Shown piece by piece: positions 11,245 to 21,423 of a stretch of DNA of 64,000 nt. The position numbers and the translations under genes are program-made. The notes under the pieces are model-generated. The model was not told the DNA's origin. It ran no database searches and saw only the letters and a list, made by a program, of their open reading frames with translations. This DNA is from Bactrocera neohumeralis (taxonomy: Eukaryota > Arthropoda > Insecta > Diptera > Tephritidae). The stretch's first letter is position 1. Every line of letters begins with the position of its first letter. The stretch is from positions 49,745,824 through 49,809,823 of the forward strand of contig NC_065920.1 of assembly GCF_024586455.1 (NCBI RefSeq), in the 5' to 3' direction.

Positions 11245-11785
11245 AATTTTGTTCAATTTGGCTCAATGGATATGTAAACAAGCAAGAATGCCTCTTTTTG
11301 ATGTGAAGAACAGCCTGTAGAGATTCAAGAGCTGTTATTTTATCAAGAAATTCGTGATCTTGGCGATAATTGGATTAAACAAGACGGCGTCACTTCATTC
11401 AATAGATTTATTGAGAGAAAGAACACTTCGGTGAGCAGATAATTTCACGTTTTGGGCCGGTCGATTGTCCACCTAGATCGTGTGACATCATCCCTTTAGT
11501 CTTTTCCTGTGGGGGACGTAAGGTCTAAAGTTTATGCGGATAATTGCCTTGGAGCAAAACAACATACATGTCATTTGCCAGTTACCAATCGAAATGCTCG
11601 AACGAGTCTTCGAAAATTGGACTCAATAGATGGACCATTTGAGACTTAGCCAAGGTCATATTTGAAAGAGATAATTTTCGAAGTATAAATGCCAAAAAAA
11701 TATTCTTTAGGATGATAATAAACTTTTCTCATTAAATTTATAGTTTTTGTATTTTTTCTTTAAAAAAGTAGGGAACCTCGAAATG
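11245..11785 (+). mobile_element. Tc1/mariner-superfamily DDE transposase tail (DEAHFWLNGY family)
   Basis: Shifted frames give WLNGYVNKQ-like sequence at about 11255-11290, then IISRFGPVDCPPRSCDI near 11440 and ASYQSKCSNESSKIGLN near 11575, the order found in insect transposases of this family. The 3' end carries AAGTAGGGAACCTCGAAATG, the terminal repeat also seen at 37457, 30602 (diverged) and 51530. Most of the catalytic middle is deleted and the frame is broken repeatedly. Confidence 0.6.
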
Positions 11786-12310
11786 GCACGCTTTAGCTGC
11801 CATACAAACTGATCGATCAAAGTTGAATTTTTGTTTGGAAACCTTTTTTTGTTGAGAAGATATCTTCACAAAATGTGGCAAGAATTATTGTGCAAAGCAG
11901 TTGTACAAGCGCTGAAAAACTTATTCAGATCGGATTATTTTAGCCTATAGCTGGCATACAAGCTGATCCATTAAGATACAGTTTTTATAAGAAAAACTTC
12001 TTTATTTGTCGGGTTATCTTCACGAAATTTTGCATGAATTAATGTGTATGAAAACGACGCAACCTCTCTAGAAATTGTTTAGATCGGACTACTATAGCAT
12101 ATAGCTGTCGTACAAACCGATCTACCAAATTTAAGTCCTTGTATAGAAAACTTGTTTATTTGTCAAGTTATATTAACGAAATTTGGCATGAATTATTGTA
12201 AAAAGTAATATTATACTTTACGAATATATTGTACAGATCGGACCACTATATGATATACATATGTTGTTACCATACAAACTGAGCGATGGAAATCAAAATA
12301 AAAATGCCTT
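11786..12310 (+). repeat. tandem array, period about 155 bp, of the mini-me-type core
   Basis: Three successive diverged units each contain a run like GATCGGACTACTATAGCATA, then TAGCTGCCATACAAACTGA, then a TTGTATAGAAAAC phrase and a CACGAAATTTGGCATGAATT phrase. Unit-equivalent points lie near 11806, 11958, 12115 and 12277. The same unit occurs singly at 40935-41160, 46690-46840 and 51660-51840, within or next to mini-me-like family 2. Confidence 0.7.
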
Positions 12311-12758
12311 AAAATATTTGTTTTTTTTTTATTAAGCAACCTAATTTGGACTTAAATGTTGTTTCTATTAAACTATACATACCATATGTTATATATCTTT
12401 CCCGAGCTCTTATAAAATTGAATTTGCAACATAAATTATCAATAGATAATATATTCTGCTGCTTCCAAGAAGCCTACATTTGTATAAAATCAGCAAAGTA
12501 TTCCCTTTAGTTTCTAAATTATTTAAATTTCGATATACAATTGCTTTAAATCACCTTCAAACAAGACAAGAATTTACAAACGAAGTAAAAGCGCTTATGT
12601 TTGTATATGTGTATGTATGTCTCCTTAGTACCTTCTGTGTTCCCAGTGTGACCGCCATTGGGGCGACACGAAATGAAAAGTTTCGCTACGAAATACATAA
12701 ATTATGCTTTTGCATATAAATTAAGTCGCACAAAATTTATGCACAACATACCCTAAAC
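12311..12758. other. unassigned AT-rich DNA
   Basis: A 79-codon frame at 12480-12719 has no recognisable motif. No repeat structure seen. Confidence 0.4.
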
Positions 12759-12779
12759 GTGTGTGTGTGTGTGTGTGTG
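12759..12779. repeat. (GT)n microsatellite
   Basis: An uninterrupted GT run of about ten units. Confidence 0.95.
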
Positions 12780-13720
12780 CGACTGCGCATATTTGCCATA
12801 TGCTTCATTCTAACATGCGACAGCGCCAGCTGTATGCTTAGCAAGCGCGCAAGTTGAAGCGTCTGTCAGTCTGTGAGCGTCGCAATGAACTTGCCGCAAA
12901 AATTCTGCGCAGAAATGTGTGTGTGAATGTATGTGGGTTTATGCCTGTAGATGTGTGTCATCTGTAAGCCAAGCCAGCGAAATGTGCTGCTGAACTACAT
13001 ACATACACAGACGTATGGCCTTTATTCTGCGTGTGTGCTCGTCGCGCTGTCTGCTGGCATATGAAGCGTGTTGTTTTTGTTATTGTTTCATTTCCGTTGT
13101 AGACAGCGCTGCTTATGCTCACTTTCACCACATCTCCAAGCGTATGTGTCTGCTTTTATCTGCGCTTCCCCAGTCTTCCGTTTCGGCTTGTGGCGGCTTT
13201 TATTCTCCTTTCCCCCCACTTTGGTATTCAGCTGTCGTCTACATAGCCCCTTCGCGGTTAATTTATTTTATTTTATTTTTCTTTAATTTTCTTGTGTGTT
13301 ACAGTTTTTTCCCTAAACCACTTTGTTTAGCCTCGACTTTCCTGCTCTTTGTGCTTTGTTGAAAGCTTTATCATTGTCTCTTTTGTGCCTTTGTTTCTAT
13401 GTGTCACATCGTTGATTGTTAGCATTGTTTTTGTTATTTTATTTTTCGTAAACATTTTTTTAACGTTTCTTTTTCAGCTTTTACTTAGACATCTAGCCGC
13501 CAGTCACGCTTCATCAGCGCTCTGCCACATTTATTTTTTATTTTTTTTATTTTTTATTTTCTACTTTTGTTTTCATTATTCATTTAAACTAAACCAAATG
13601 TTATTCGTGAGTGGCTGCAAAGTCCCACCTGGCTTATCTGCAGCTCATTACCGCTGTCTGCGATTGCGACTTTTATTTCATTAGATTATTGTCCGCCACA
13701 AATGTAGTGAAAACTTTGGC
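12780..13720. other. single-copy-like pyrimidine-rich block
   Basis: Sequence rich in TGTGTG, CTTTTT and TTATTTTATTTT. Overlapping plus-strand open frames (13015-13362, 13349-13684) are long only because stop codons are rare in C/T-rich DNA. Their products are F/L/C-rich with no domain, so I do not call them genes. Likely host intergenic or intronic DNA. Confidence 0.45.
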
Positions 13721-13722
13721 GA

Positions 13723-13985
13723 GTGTCCTTGGAAAAGTTTTCAATTCAAGTAGAGAGAAAGAAAAGGTGGGAAAGCAATGATAAAATACAAAAAGCAAAG
13801 AGCAAAAGACGAAAAATAAGGATGGACCAAGCGCTGACAGCCGAAACTGATGTTAGCCGTCTCAACAAATCTGTGACGCAAGGCGCTTTGTTGATCTGTA
13901 AGGGTCTTATGATCCAGGTTTTAGGAGTTTATAGATACCACAACGGACCGGCGTTCTAAGCTGTCCAAGTGAGATACAAAATTAT
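13723..13985 (+). mobile_element. non-LTR retrotransposon C-terminus and 3' noncoding end
   Basis: TAETDVSRLNKSV near 13840 parallels TETDINRLNKFVKSSK at 59570. The downstream noncoding words (ATACCACAACGGACCGGCGT, then AAGCTGTCCAAGTGAGAT) also parallel those at 59660-59710. These are 3' ends of the same RNase H-bearing retroelement group. Everything upstream of the last part of the protein is absent. Confidence 0.55.
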
Positions 13986-14380
13986 GTACATTATCGCTAT
14001 AACTGGTGGATATATTAAAAATGAAATGAAAGGAAACTTAATGTAATTTACGGCACACAGATCCTAAGCCAACTATAATTTCAACCTTCTTTGGTTACTA
14101 CGACCAAACCCAAGGATCTCTTTTTCTGAAACTGCATGCTCATCATGTTTAATAGATATTTAACCCAGCTCAATGACTTACCAAAGAATCAAACTTTATC
14201 TAGGTCATAGTCAACATTAATGAAGTTTCCTGCAAGAAACCCTTAAACGCCAACCCAATTTAAACAAAGAATACATTTAGGCAATTTGGGAACTAGAAAC
14301 CAATATAATATCAAAGTTTTCTAGGATAGTTTAAGCTGGGTTACACTGCTGAATATCACTTTAAAGGTTATGCCGGATCT
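13986..14380. other. unassigned DNA
   Basis: Nothing recognised on either strand. Confidence 0.4.
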
Positions 14381-14384
14381 TATT

Positions 14385-14620
14385 TGGACAGCTATGATTG
14401 CTAGTCCTTTGTGATTCCCAAAATTTCTAAATCTGGATAACCAGACCTTTATATATTGACGAAGCGCTTTGAGCCTAACACAAATTTGTTAAAGCGGCTA
14501 ATGTCAATCCCGTCTACCGAGATGCTTCAACCTCAGTTTGGCAAAAGCTGTTAAGAAGTAAGTGTCTAAGCGATTCCACCTTACATTCTCCTATACAGTT
14601 TTGGCAATTTGCGTGTGGAA
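14385..14620 (-). mobile_element. non-LTR retrotransposon zinc-knuckle and C-terminus
   Basis: On the minus strand HANCQNCIGECKVESLRHLL is followed by LNSFC, a C-x2-C...H...C arrangement like the zinc knuckle that closes these pol proteins. After a frameshift come GIDISRFNKFVLGSKRFVNI and then LEILGITKD. The same end motifs occur at 59570 and 63438. Only the last stretch of the protein is left. Confidence 0.55.
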
Positions 14621-14696
14621 AGATAAATAATCCCACTGTATGTGATGCTATTGGAGAGTATCCAACACCTACCATTATGGCGTTTCACCGTACATC

Positions 14697-14855
14697 AGTC
14701 GGATCTCGTATCCATAACAGTTCTAGTTGTTGGCCAGTGCATGCTAAGCGCACGGGTTCAGAGCACATCAAGCGTTCCACTTTGGACCAGACGGATCTCG
14801 TATCCATACATGTTTTAGTTGTTGACCACTGCCTGCTAAGCTCACGGAAGGTTCA
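14697..14855. repeat. two-unit tandem duplication, period 92 bp
   Basis: GGATCTCGTATCCATA at 14701 recurs at 14793, and the following 45 or so bases (TTAGTTGTTG..CACTGCCTGC, CTAAGC.CACGG) match with scattered changes. Diverged local duplication, no coding role seen. Confidence 0.8.
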
Positions 14856-14859
14856 TGGA

Positions 14860-16070
14860 TGTCGAATACTAGAGCGCATGATGTCAGCGGAGTACCGACT
14901 CGTACATTTTTTCTCTACTTTATTAAAGAACTACACCGATATAGCTTCGAAACACCCAGACGTTTAAGGGCATTTAAAACAGAAAACATTTGTTTGTTAT
15001 GGAACAAAAAACAGATATATCAGAGAGACTATGTCGTCAAGAAAGGCTCATTTATTTACTGCCCATTTATCTGGTCAATCATTCCTCTTCCCATCTGCTG
15101 CTAAAAATAAACTGTTATAAAATCCTGCGCGCAACATGTTGAGTTACGATTCAACTAAACCCGAGCACGCAGTTGTCACATTTGGTCAAAGCTCTTTCCA
15201 GTAGTTTGGAGCTAAAAATAGTAAAACAGCTGCAAGATTCAAGACGACCAACGCTTAGCACTAGCTTTGGTTTACCTAAACATTTCTTTCATTTGTTTTC
15301 CCAATTGATTTTTTTTCATTTCACATTTTTCCCCTCAACGACCAGCGTGCAGCCAACTGTCCGCCCACAATGCGTTGTCGTGATTTCTTCTGCGCTGGTA
15401 AGATCTTCTCTTTTCTACTGCTGAGTATTTTAGTATTTTATTTTTGTTGTTGTGGTTGCTTTTGCTTGCGCATTTGTATCCTTGTGGACATATGTTGCCT
15501 GCTGCAGTGGCGCTTATGCGTCTCTCGTTCGAGTGTATGGGCGGTTTTAGTCTTGACAAAGCACTGGATATTCGTCAGCTGGCAGCTGGATACGCCACAG
15601 CGACTAAGGTAAATTTATTATATTGCATTAAGCACGCAAGTCTCCAGCAGCAGCAGCATATCTCTGATGTACCACAAATCAACACCCATGCACTGGCAAA
15701 CACCCATGCTCCTGCACACTAGCAGCTCAAGCTGGGATGCATTTGAGGTGGATACAAGAATGAGCTAAAGGTAATCCTTTAAAATGAAAAACCGTTTTTT
15801 TATTTGTCTTAAATTAAGTTGAAATAAACTAAATAAATGAAGTAGTTTCGGGTGGAGCATAAAACTAATGAATATTTTGAGTTTTTCAGTTGTAGTAGTT
15901 TAAAGAGCGATGAGTTCAAAAGTCTTCAATTTAGTTTATCGATAACTTAATAAGGGTCGGCAAAAATTCCTTTTAGCTGTATCCTCCGCGCGGGTGTCGA
16001 CTGGGCAATGGGTGTCGCTGCTTACAATGTCATGATCTCAAGCCGAATCATTACATATACTTGTAGCATA
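14860..16070. other. unassigned, partly single-copy-like DNA
   Basis: Mixed composition. A frame at 15444-15722 ends near a donor-like AAGGTAAATT at 15607, but the peptide has no domain and a CAG/CAA run. I see no second exon, so no gene is called. Confidence 0.35.
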
Positions 16071-16079
16071 TGCTAATCG

Positions 16080-16640
16080 CATTGAAGAGCATATTGCTGA
16101 AAAAGGGGCAGTGTTCAACGAAGAGCGAAGCAAAGGCGCCCTCGAAAAAGAGGAAGTGCAAAGAAGCTAGACCATAAGCACGCGGACGACAAATCAGCAA
16201 CGTACAAGGCCGCGGCGGCGGCCAATGAAAAAGCGAAACGGCATTTGACCGTCGTTCTCAGAGACCAAAGTAACTACCTTGGACAAATGTTGCAGAGGCG
16301 GTGCAAATAAAGCTATTGGATGCCCTCTTCCCAGGAATGGACGCCGAACCGAGCACACCCATGCCGTCATTTGATGGAGCACGATGGCTTGGCGGAGTCA
16401 AAATCTTAGAAATGCAACGACATGGGTAAGGGAAGCGGTCAGAACTTTTCCAAATCTGTGGGAAGGAGCGAAGCTGAAGGTGGTAGACCGAAGCAGTATT
16501 CCATCGGTGCTCAAAGTGAAGGTAACCATGCTCTGCGGCTGCTACCAAGACATAATCCGGACGGGCCAATTAGCTACTGGGAAATGTTTAGATCAGGGCG
16601 CCAGGGAAACAATGAAGAATCTCTTGTACACTTGTCTCGC
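16080..16640 (+). mobile_element. retroelement ORF1-like fragment, possibly DUF4780 type
   Basis: Successive frames give IEEHIAEKGAVFNEERSKGA, then AVQIKLLDALFPGMDAEP and PSFDGARWLGGVKIL. After a one-base shift come TWVREAVRTFPNLWEGAKLK and VVDRSSIPSVLKVKVTM. A basic/charged N-terminus followed by a W-V-(R/K)-x-x-V ... L-x-V-V-D-R block resembles the DUF4780 proteins that are abundant in dipteran genomes and associated with retroelement ORF1. The assignment is from memory of the family pattern, and the frame is broken. Confidence 0.45.
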
Positions 16641-16855
16641 ATTGGCAATACTACGCTGTAAGCATCTGAGGACCCACAGTATGGTACACTGCAGGAAGTA
16701 TCGTGTTAAAATTCGCGTCAACCGAAAGGATCCTAAACAATGATTACTCCTCTTAGACTTAACAAGTGAAGTCTATCTGGTATCGAAAAGAACCAAACTG
16801 GTCTATGCGTGGCTTATTGGCCTACCAGATTAGCCCTACCTAAAAACTGATCAAG
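16641..16855. other. retroelement-like noncoding tail
   Basis: ACTTAACAAGTGAAG and CCTACCAGATTAGCCCTACC lie downstream of the ORF1-like fragment. Possibly its 3' continuation, but no direct support. Confidence 0.3.
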
Positions 16856-16899
16856 TTAGGTATAGGGTTAAATAAATGTAAACGATCAAAGATACAAAA

Positions 16900-17000
16900 C
16901 GAGTTGAAATCCGACTGACTGTTTGTCTATCCGTCCGTTTATGCGATCGATAACTTTAGTAATATTTTAGATATCTTATCTTTTGTAAATAACTCTCAAG
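16900..17000 (-). repeat. mini-me-like fragment
   Basis: GTTTGTCTATCCGTCCGTTT is a short GTCY tract in reverse orientation, followed by CGATAACTTTAG-type flank. Only the tract region is left. Confidence 0.45.
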
Positions 17001-17009
17001 GTTTGGTAG

Positions 17010-17570
17010 CTGATGGATTCCAACAGTTCTTTGTGATAGATCTAAGTTGTCAACTGCGGCAAGTATTGTTATTGGGCTTTACCCTTTTTAACATACTTAC
17101 GTTCTCCAACTATTTTGACCTTTTCTGTTTCGCTGAGATATTTGTTCATATTATGCGCTTAATACCCTATTCGTCGTTTCCAGCGGGCGCGGTATTAACT
17201 CTGCCTCGAGTTCGTCTAAAGAAACTGCTGACTTGATCAACTCGTCTGCTTCGTCGCCGATCCTGTGACTGTCAACCAAATTTATGGGCAAGTGAAATTC
17301 AGCTGCCAGTGAGCTTAGACCCTTCCTTTAGCGACAACAAGGCTAACAATGCCGCTGGCTCTCTATGTATGAGGTCGCTTTCTTTATCTTCTCGTAGTTG
17401 TTCAATAGAACTTCAAAAACCTTTTCTACGCCTCGCTCTTCCACTTGAAAGATGTTACTTGAGTTTGGTAGACGGATGGAGAGAGATGTCAAGATAGTCG
17501 GAGTATATTCCCGCCTCTATTCTGCAGTCCATTTTGTCAGTAAGTTAGATGTCTTAGCAATAAATGGTTT
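17010..17570 (-). mobile_element. non-LTR retrotransposon RNase H domain fossil
   Basis: Minus-strand reading from 17545: DKMDCRIEAGIYSDYLDI (start of RNase H), NIFQVEERGVEKVFEVLL (catalytic E block), TSYIESQ (block normally D-S-Q), then SHRIGDEADELIKSAVSL (closing block, normally G-H-x-x-I-x-G-N-E-x-A-D). Further on, ETTNRVLSAYYEQISQRNRK and NSWRT fit the post-RNase H linker. Stops and frameshifts lie between blocks. To its right (17580-17660) an LGVLGITKDKRL phrase resembles the tail at 14385. Confidence 0.65.
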
Positions 17571-17700
17571 ATTGCCGAAAATTTGTAAAATCAGTACACG
17601 ACACTATAGACGCTTGTCCTTTGTGATGCCCAAAACTCCTAAGTATGGAAAAAGACCATCGCATATCGACAAAATGCCTAGAGCTGATTGAGAGCTCAAG

Positions 17701-19050
17701 ATAGAATACTCTGCCTCCAACTTTCCCCTTCGCCAGTGACTCCGCCCTACCCACTCATGAACTTTCGAATGAATGTGCGCGAATGCGATGCCGCTGGGAG
17801 CAGGTTCCGCGGCGCAGTCTGCTAAGTTATTAAGCTCGAGCTCCAGTATACTACGTTTAGCAAGTAGCTGTATCTTGATGTATTCTCCTTACATGTGTTG
17901 CCTTTTTTCCATCTCTAGCTCTGGTAATGTATACCAAAATTGGTATCATCCGAGAAGCTCTCTGTCGAATCTACTTCTACCAATACAAAAACTCTTTTCA
18001 TAGAATATTAGCAGCTATACTTTGCTTAACTGAAACACATTTGTATCGTCACTTGCCTTTCTTAACTTCCAAACAAAAATCAAGCTCAGATTCTTGGCAC
18101 ACATTTGACATATTTGAAAATTTACAAGCCATTCACGAACACATTTACTCGTATGTGAGTGTATTTGTACTATATTGCACATCATAACTGTCAAAATTTG
18201 TTCAACATCCGGTCATATAGAGCTCACAAAATACCTGTGTCTGTGTTCCGTTGAGCTCATCATCAAAAATCACAGCCATACATTCATACCCACCACTTGT
18301 AGCGGTACTTTATTGTTTTGAACACAGGAGAAGCTCGAGTGATTCGCCATAACAAGTATTACGCATGGCGTGATTCATTGAAATTCAAAATGTCTTCATG
18401 GACACTCGAGAGCAAGCACATGTTGGACAAAAGTAGTTGCTGCATTGAGCTTGACACCGCTGCGTGGCTGGGCTGGGCGAGCGGCGACAGGCTCTTTGCC
18501 GAAAAGTTATGCGACGCAGCTGTGTAGACTTGTTAAAAACTTTTTGCCATCTTTTCGCCATCACTCACTCACCAACCCACCGGCAAAGTGCCACAATAAA
18601 ATGAAGATGAAATAATGTTTTTAAAGAGAAATCGTTTTGTTGTTTTGCTGTTTTGCTTTGTTTGAGACAATACATTTCAAGGCGACTGGCATGCTCAAGT
18701 CTGTACATACTGACTAAATGGATGACTTCAACTTTGTACTCAACTAAATACTTATAAATATTTATATACAAACATATATACTATGTATATAGATACATGT
18801 ATATGTGCTCCTTCATAAATATGTACGAATGGTACTGAATTTTGTTGAAGTGTACGGAGAATTTTGAAGAGTGGTTGGACATGAATGAATGATAAAAGTT
18901 TTCACAGAAGTTCAACACATTAATTGCGATTGTCTGACGTTTCTGCTGACACTCGTAACTGTCTAATGCACAAAGTCATACCAAGCTATGTATATGTGTA
19001 TGCTTCAGGTGAAAGAATGGGAGAAAGTATAACACATATACATAAACATA
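17701..19050. other. unassigned, partly single-copy-like DNA
   Basis: Includes a GC-richer patch at 18330-18530 with a 69-codon plus-strand frame lacking any known motif, and TATGTATATAGATACATGTAT-type AT runs near 18775-18805. No element ends were seen. Confidence 0.35.
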
Positions 19051-19054
19051 TATA

Positions 19055-19311
19055 TCGTCACCTGAAATGCAAAATAACGTAACAACATTTTCGGAAATTT
19101 ACAGTGGCATGAATGAAACACGAAATTAAATGGAACATGAGCGAAAGAAAATTTTAATATTGGTTAAAACTAGTTTATATTTGATCGGAGAACCAGAAAA
19201 TGTTGAACATATGTAATATTATGTAAGTAATTTGAAGTGGTGAAGCGTAATCAATAAGACATTCAATTTCGAATTTTTTGATGATACGTTATTTTGCATT
19301 TCAAGTGACGA
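19055..19311. mobile_element. 257-bp MITE with about 27-bp TIRs and TA duplication
   Basis: TCGTCACCTGAAATGCAAAA (19055) and its complement (ending 19311) form terminal inverted repeats of about 27 bases with one mismatch (C/T at position 8), extending to TAACGTA. TA flanks both sides (19053-19054, 19312-19313). No open frame inside. Size, TIR and TA duplication fit a Tc1/mariner-type MITE. No autonomous partner with these TIRs is present in the window. Confidence 0.8.
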
Positions 19312-19321
19312 TATGCATTTA

Positions 19322-19837
19322 TTAGGTTGTCAAAAAAGTCTTGCGGTATTTTCGCTAGTTGGCGCTGAAAGCGCGTAGTTCTAGTTTATTCGTCGCATCG
19401 GGTCATGCTATACTTTTTTGGAAAGCTCATTTCACGCGCTAACACGTGTTTGATTGATTGTCGTTTCTTTTAAGTCGTTCGTGAGTTATAGCGTCGCAAG
19501 CATGGAGCAAAATAAAGAGAAAATACGGCATATTTTACAGTACTACTACGATAAAGGCAAAAATGCATCTCAAGCCGCCAATAAAATTTGTGCAGTTTAT
19601 GGACCCGATACAGTTTCCATTTCCACCGCACAACGATGGATGGTGTAGAGGTGGTCGAAGATGCGCCACGCTCCGGAAGGCCTGTCGTCGAAAATTGCGA
19701 TAAAATCGCTGAAAGAGACCAACATAGTAGCAGCCGTAGCATCGGTAAAGAGCTGGGCATGAATCATCAAAAATTCATTTCAATTTCAATAAAAAAAAAA
19801 GTTCAATAAAAATACGCAATATATTTTGACAACCCAC
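19322..19837 (+). mobile_element. 516-bp internally deleted mariner with both ends
   Basis: The left end TTAGGTTGTCAAAAAAGTC and right end (complement GTGGGTTGTCAAAATATATT) form imperfect TIRs, flanked by TA at 19320-19321 and 19838-19839. From 19502 the frame reads MEQNKEKIRHILQYYYDKGK through CAVYGPDTVSISTAQRW. After a small deletion another frame gives VEVVEDAPRSGRPVVENC and SSRSIGKELGMNHQ. The catalytic domain is wholly absent; the protein goes from HTH region to the 3' end. It is the same family as 3242-3743. Confidence 0.85.
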
Positions 19838-19987
19838 TATAAGAACATCTCTGCTTAAAAGCACATATTTTACTTGTATTATTGTGAAGTTGAAGTACAG
19901 TTCTTGTAGTTTTGTGTATTAAAGTACAGTTAAATTATACAAATTTTAAATTGTACTTTGGAACTTTCTATTAAATTATATTTTAGC
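19838..19987. other. short AT-rich spacer
   Basis: AT-rich bases between the deleted mariner and the non-LTR fossil. Nothing recognised. Confidence 0.4.
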
Positions 19988-21200
19988 ATCTCAATCACAG
20001 ATATTTTCGAATCTATTACAATCTACCATAAATTCGGAAATCATTATACCATCTAGTCTGATATGATATGACCCGGCATGACTTTTTTTAATTTTTGTGG
20101 AACAACATTTTTTTAAGCTTCTGTGAAGTTTGATCTCAATTACAATAATTAAAAGTCTTTTATTGAAATAGCAAAATGTGTATAGATTTAGGCATATGTT
20201 ACAAGACAAAAGCGGGATATTCTGGGAGGAAGATAATTCAATCTTACCGCATGAATCCTGATCAAACAGTGTCCAGTTACAACTGCCGCAACCAATTAAA
20301 CGTGTTCTTTCCGGATAGCAAAGAGTTCACTTCACCTTTCATGTTTTACCGCGAGGACAGAAGGACCTTGCGACTGCACAGCTGCTGCAGTTGGTCAACG
20401 CCTGCTGAGCCAGCCTGAGACCCAACCGTCCAATATTGAACACCAAGAAGCCAACAGAGGTCCGATCCGTTTCCACTCCGCAGTTATTGAGACTGAAATA
20501 TCTAGCCTATCAAGATCAGCAATCTTTCCTGAATACCACTGTGACCAGGAACCCAAACCAATCTAATCATAAATTAATTCGATTCTAGATATAAGGAATC
20601 TAGTCTTAAGTGTAGAGTCAAAAGCTCAAGGCTAATATTACTGCCCATTTATCGGAGTGGATAGTAACCAGACTCCGCTCCGGAGCTGTAGATCTACTGC
20701 TACCTTTATGGCAGGCACCTCCGCTTGGAAAACGTGAAAGTGCAATAAACCTAAAACCCGAGCTGATGGAAAGATTTCGACATTATGCTCCTCTACCAAC
20801 CCTCCCTGTAAGCTTTGATCTATCAGGAAAACAAAAGCTCACCGCTTTTCCTCGTAGGTATGTGAGCAAAAAAAAACTAGTCAGGGCTAGGCTAGCCGAT
20901 TTGGTAATCTAATTGTTTAAGGATGACATTAAAGTGTGCGAGGATTTCAGAGCACACAGGCGTTCTTGTAGGTATTCAGATTCTCTGAGACTGTGCGCCG
21001 CTCCCGCGCTTATACACTTTCAGGCTATATTTATCGGGGCTATAAACAGTAAGACATTGAGCGTCATAGTTGGTGTGAAAGTATTCACCAAGGATTTAGC
21101 TTGGACAGCTGTTAGTCCTTTGAGATTTGCAGTTATCCTCTGGAGAATATCGTATACAATATATAGTCATAAGGTGCGTCGAGTCTAGTTATAATTTACT
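19988..21200 (-). mobile_element. non-LTR retrotransposon, RNase H to C-terminus
   Basis: Minus strand, right to left: LLFIAPINI and AAHSLRESEYLQERLC (region before RNase H), FHVFQAEVPAIKVAVDLQL (catalytic E block, about 20760), LVWVPGHSGI (about 20555), EWKRIGPLLASWCSILDGW, SCAVARSFCPR, AVVTGHCLIRIHAVRLNYLP (about 20240) and a final frame ending ISEFMVDCNRFENICD at the stop near 19991. The order is colinear with pol proteins of RNase H-bearing (I/LOA-like) elements and with 63438-64000. Numerous shifts make it inactive. RT is missing. Confidence 0.7.
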
Positions 21201-21423
21201 TTCACGCCATGACAACAGCATAGTGCCAACACAATAAACTATTCATTAAATTACTTAATGTCTAGGCAGGAGCCTCTAGAGATCTGCATTGTACTGATTT
21301 TGCGGTCTAATATTCAATATTGCATGGCTTGCGGTTTTCAGTAATATACAAACTATTTGAGCCACTCTTTTCAGACAAATACCAATTTGTACCTAAACTA
21401 CATTTATTATCCGATTTTAACTA
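21201..21423. other. short unassigned spacer
   Basis: No motif recognised. Confidence 0.35.

Noticed and set aside
13015..13684. Overlapping plus-strand open frames of 111-115 codons
   Set aside because: They lie in C/T-rich DNA where stops are rare; products are F/L/C-rich without domain, and two frames overlap heavily.
15370..15722. Possible exon with donor at 15607
   Set aside because: No acceptor, partner exon or domain, and competing frames; composition follows TTG/CTG-rich DNA.
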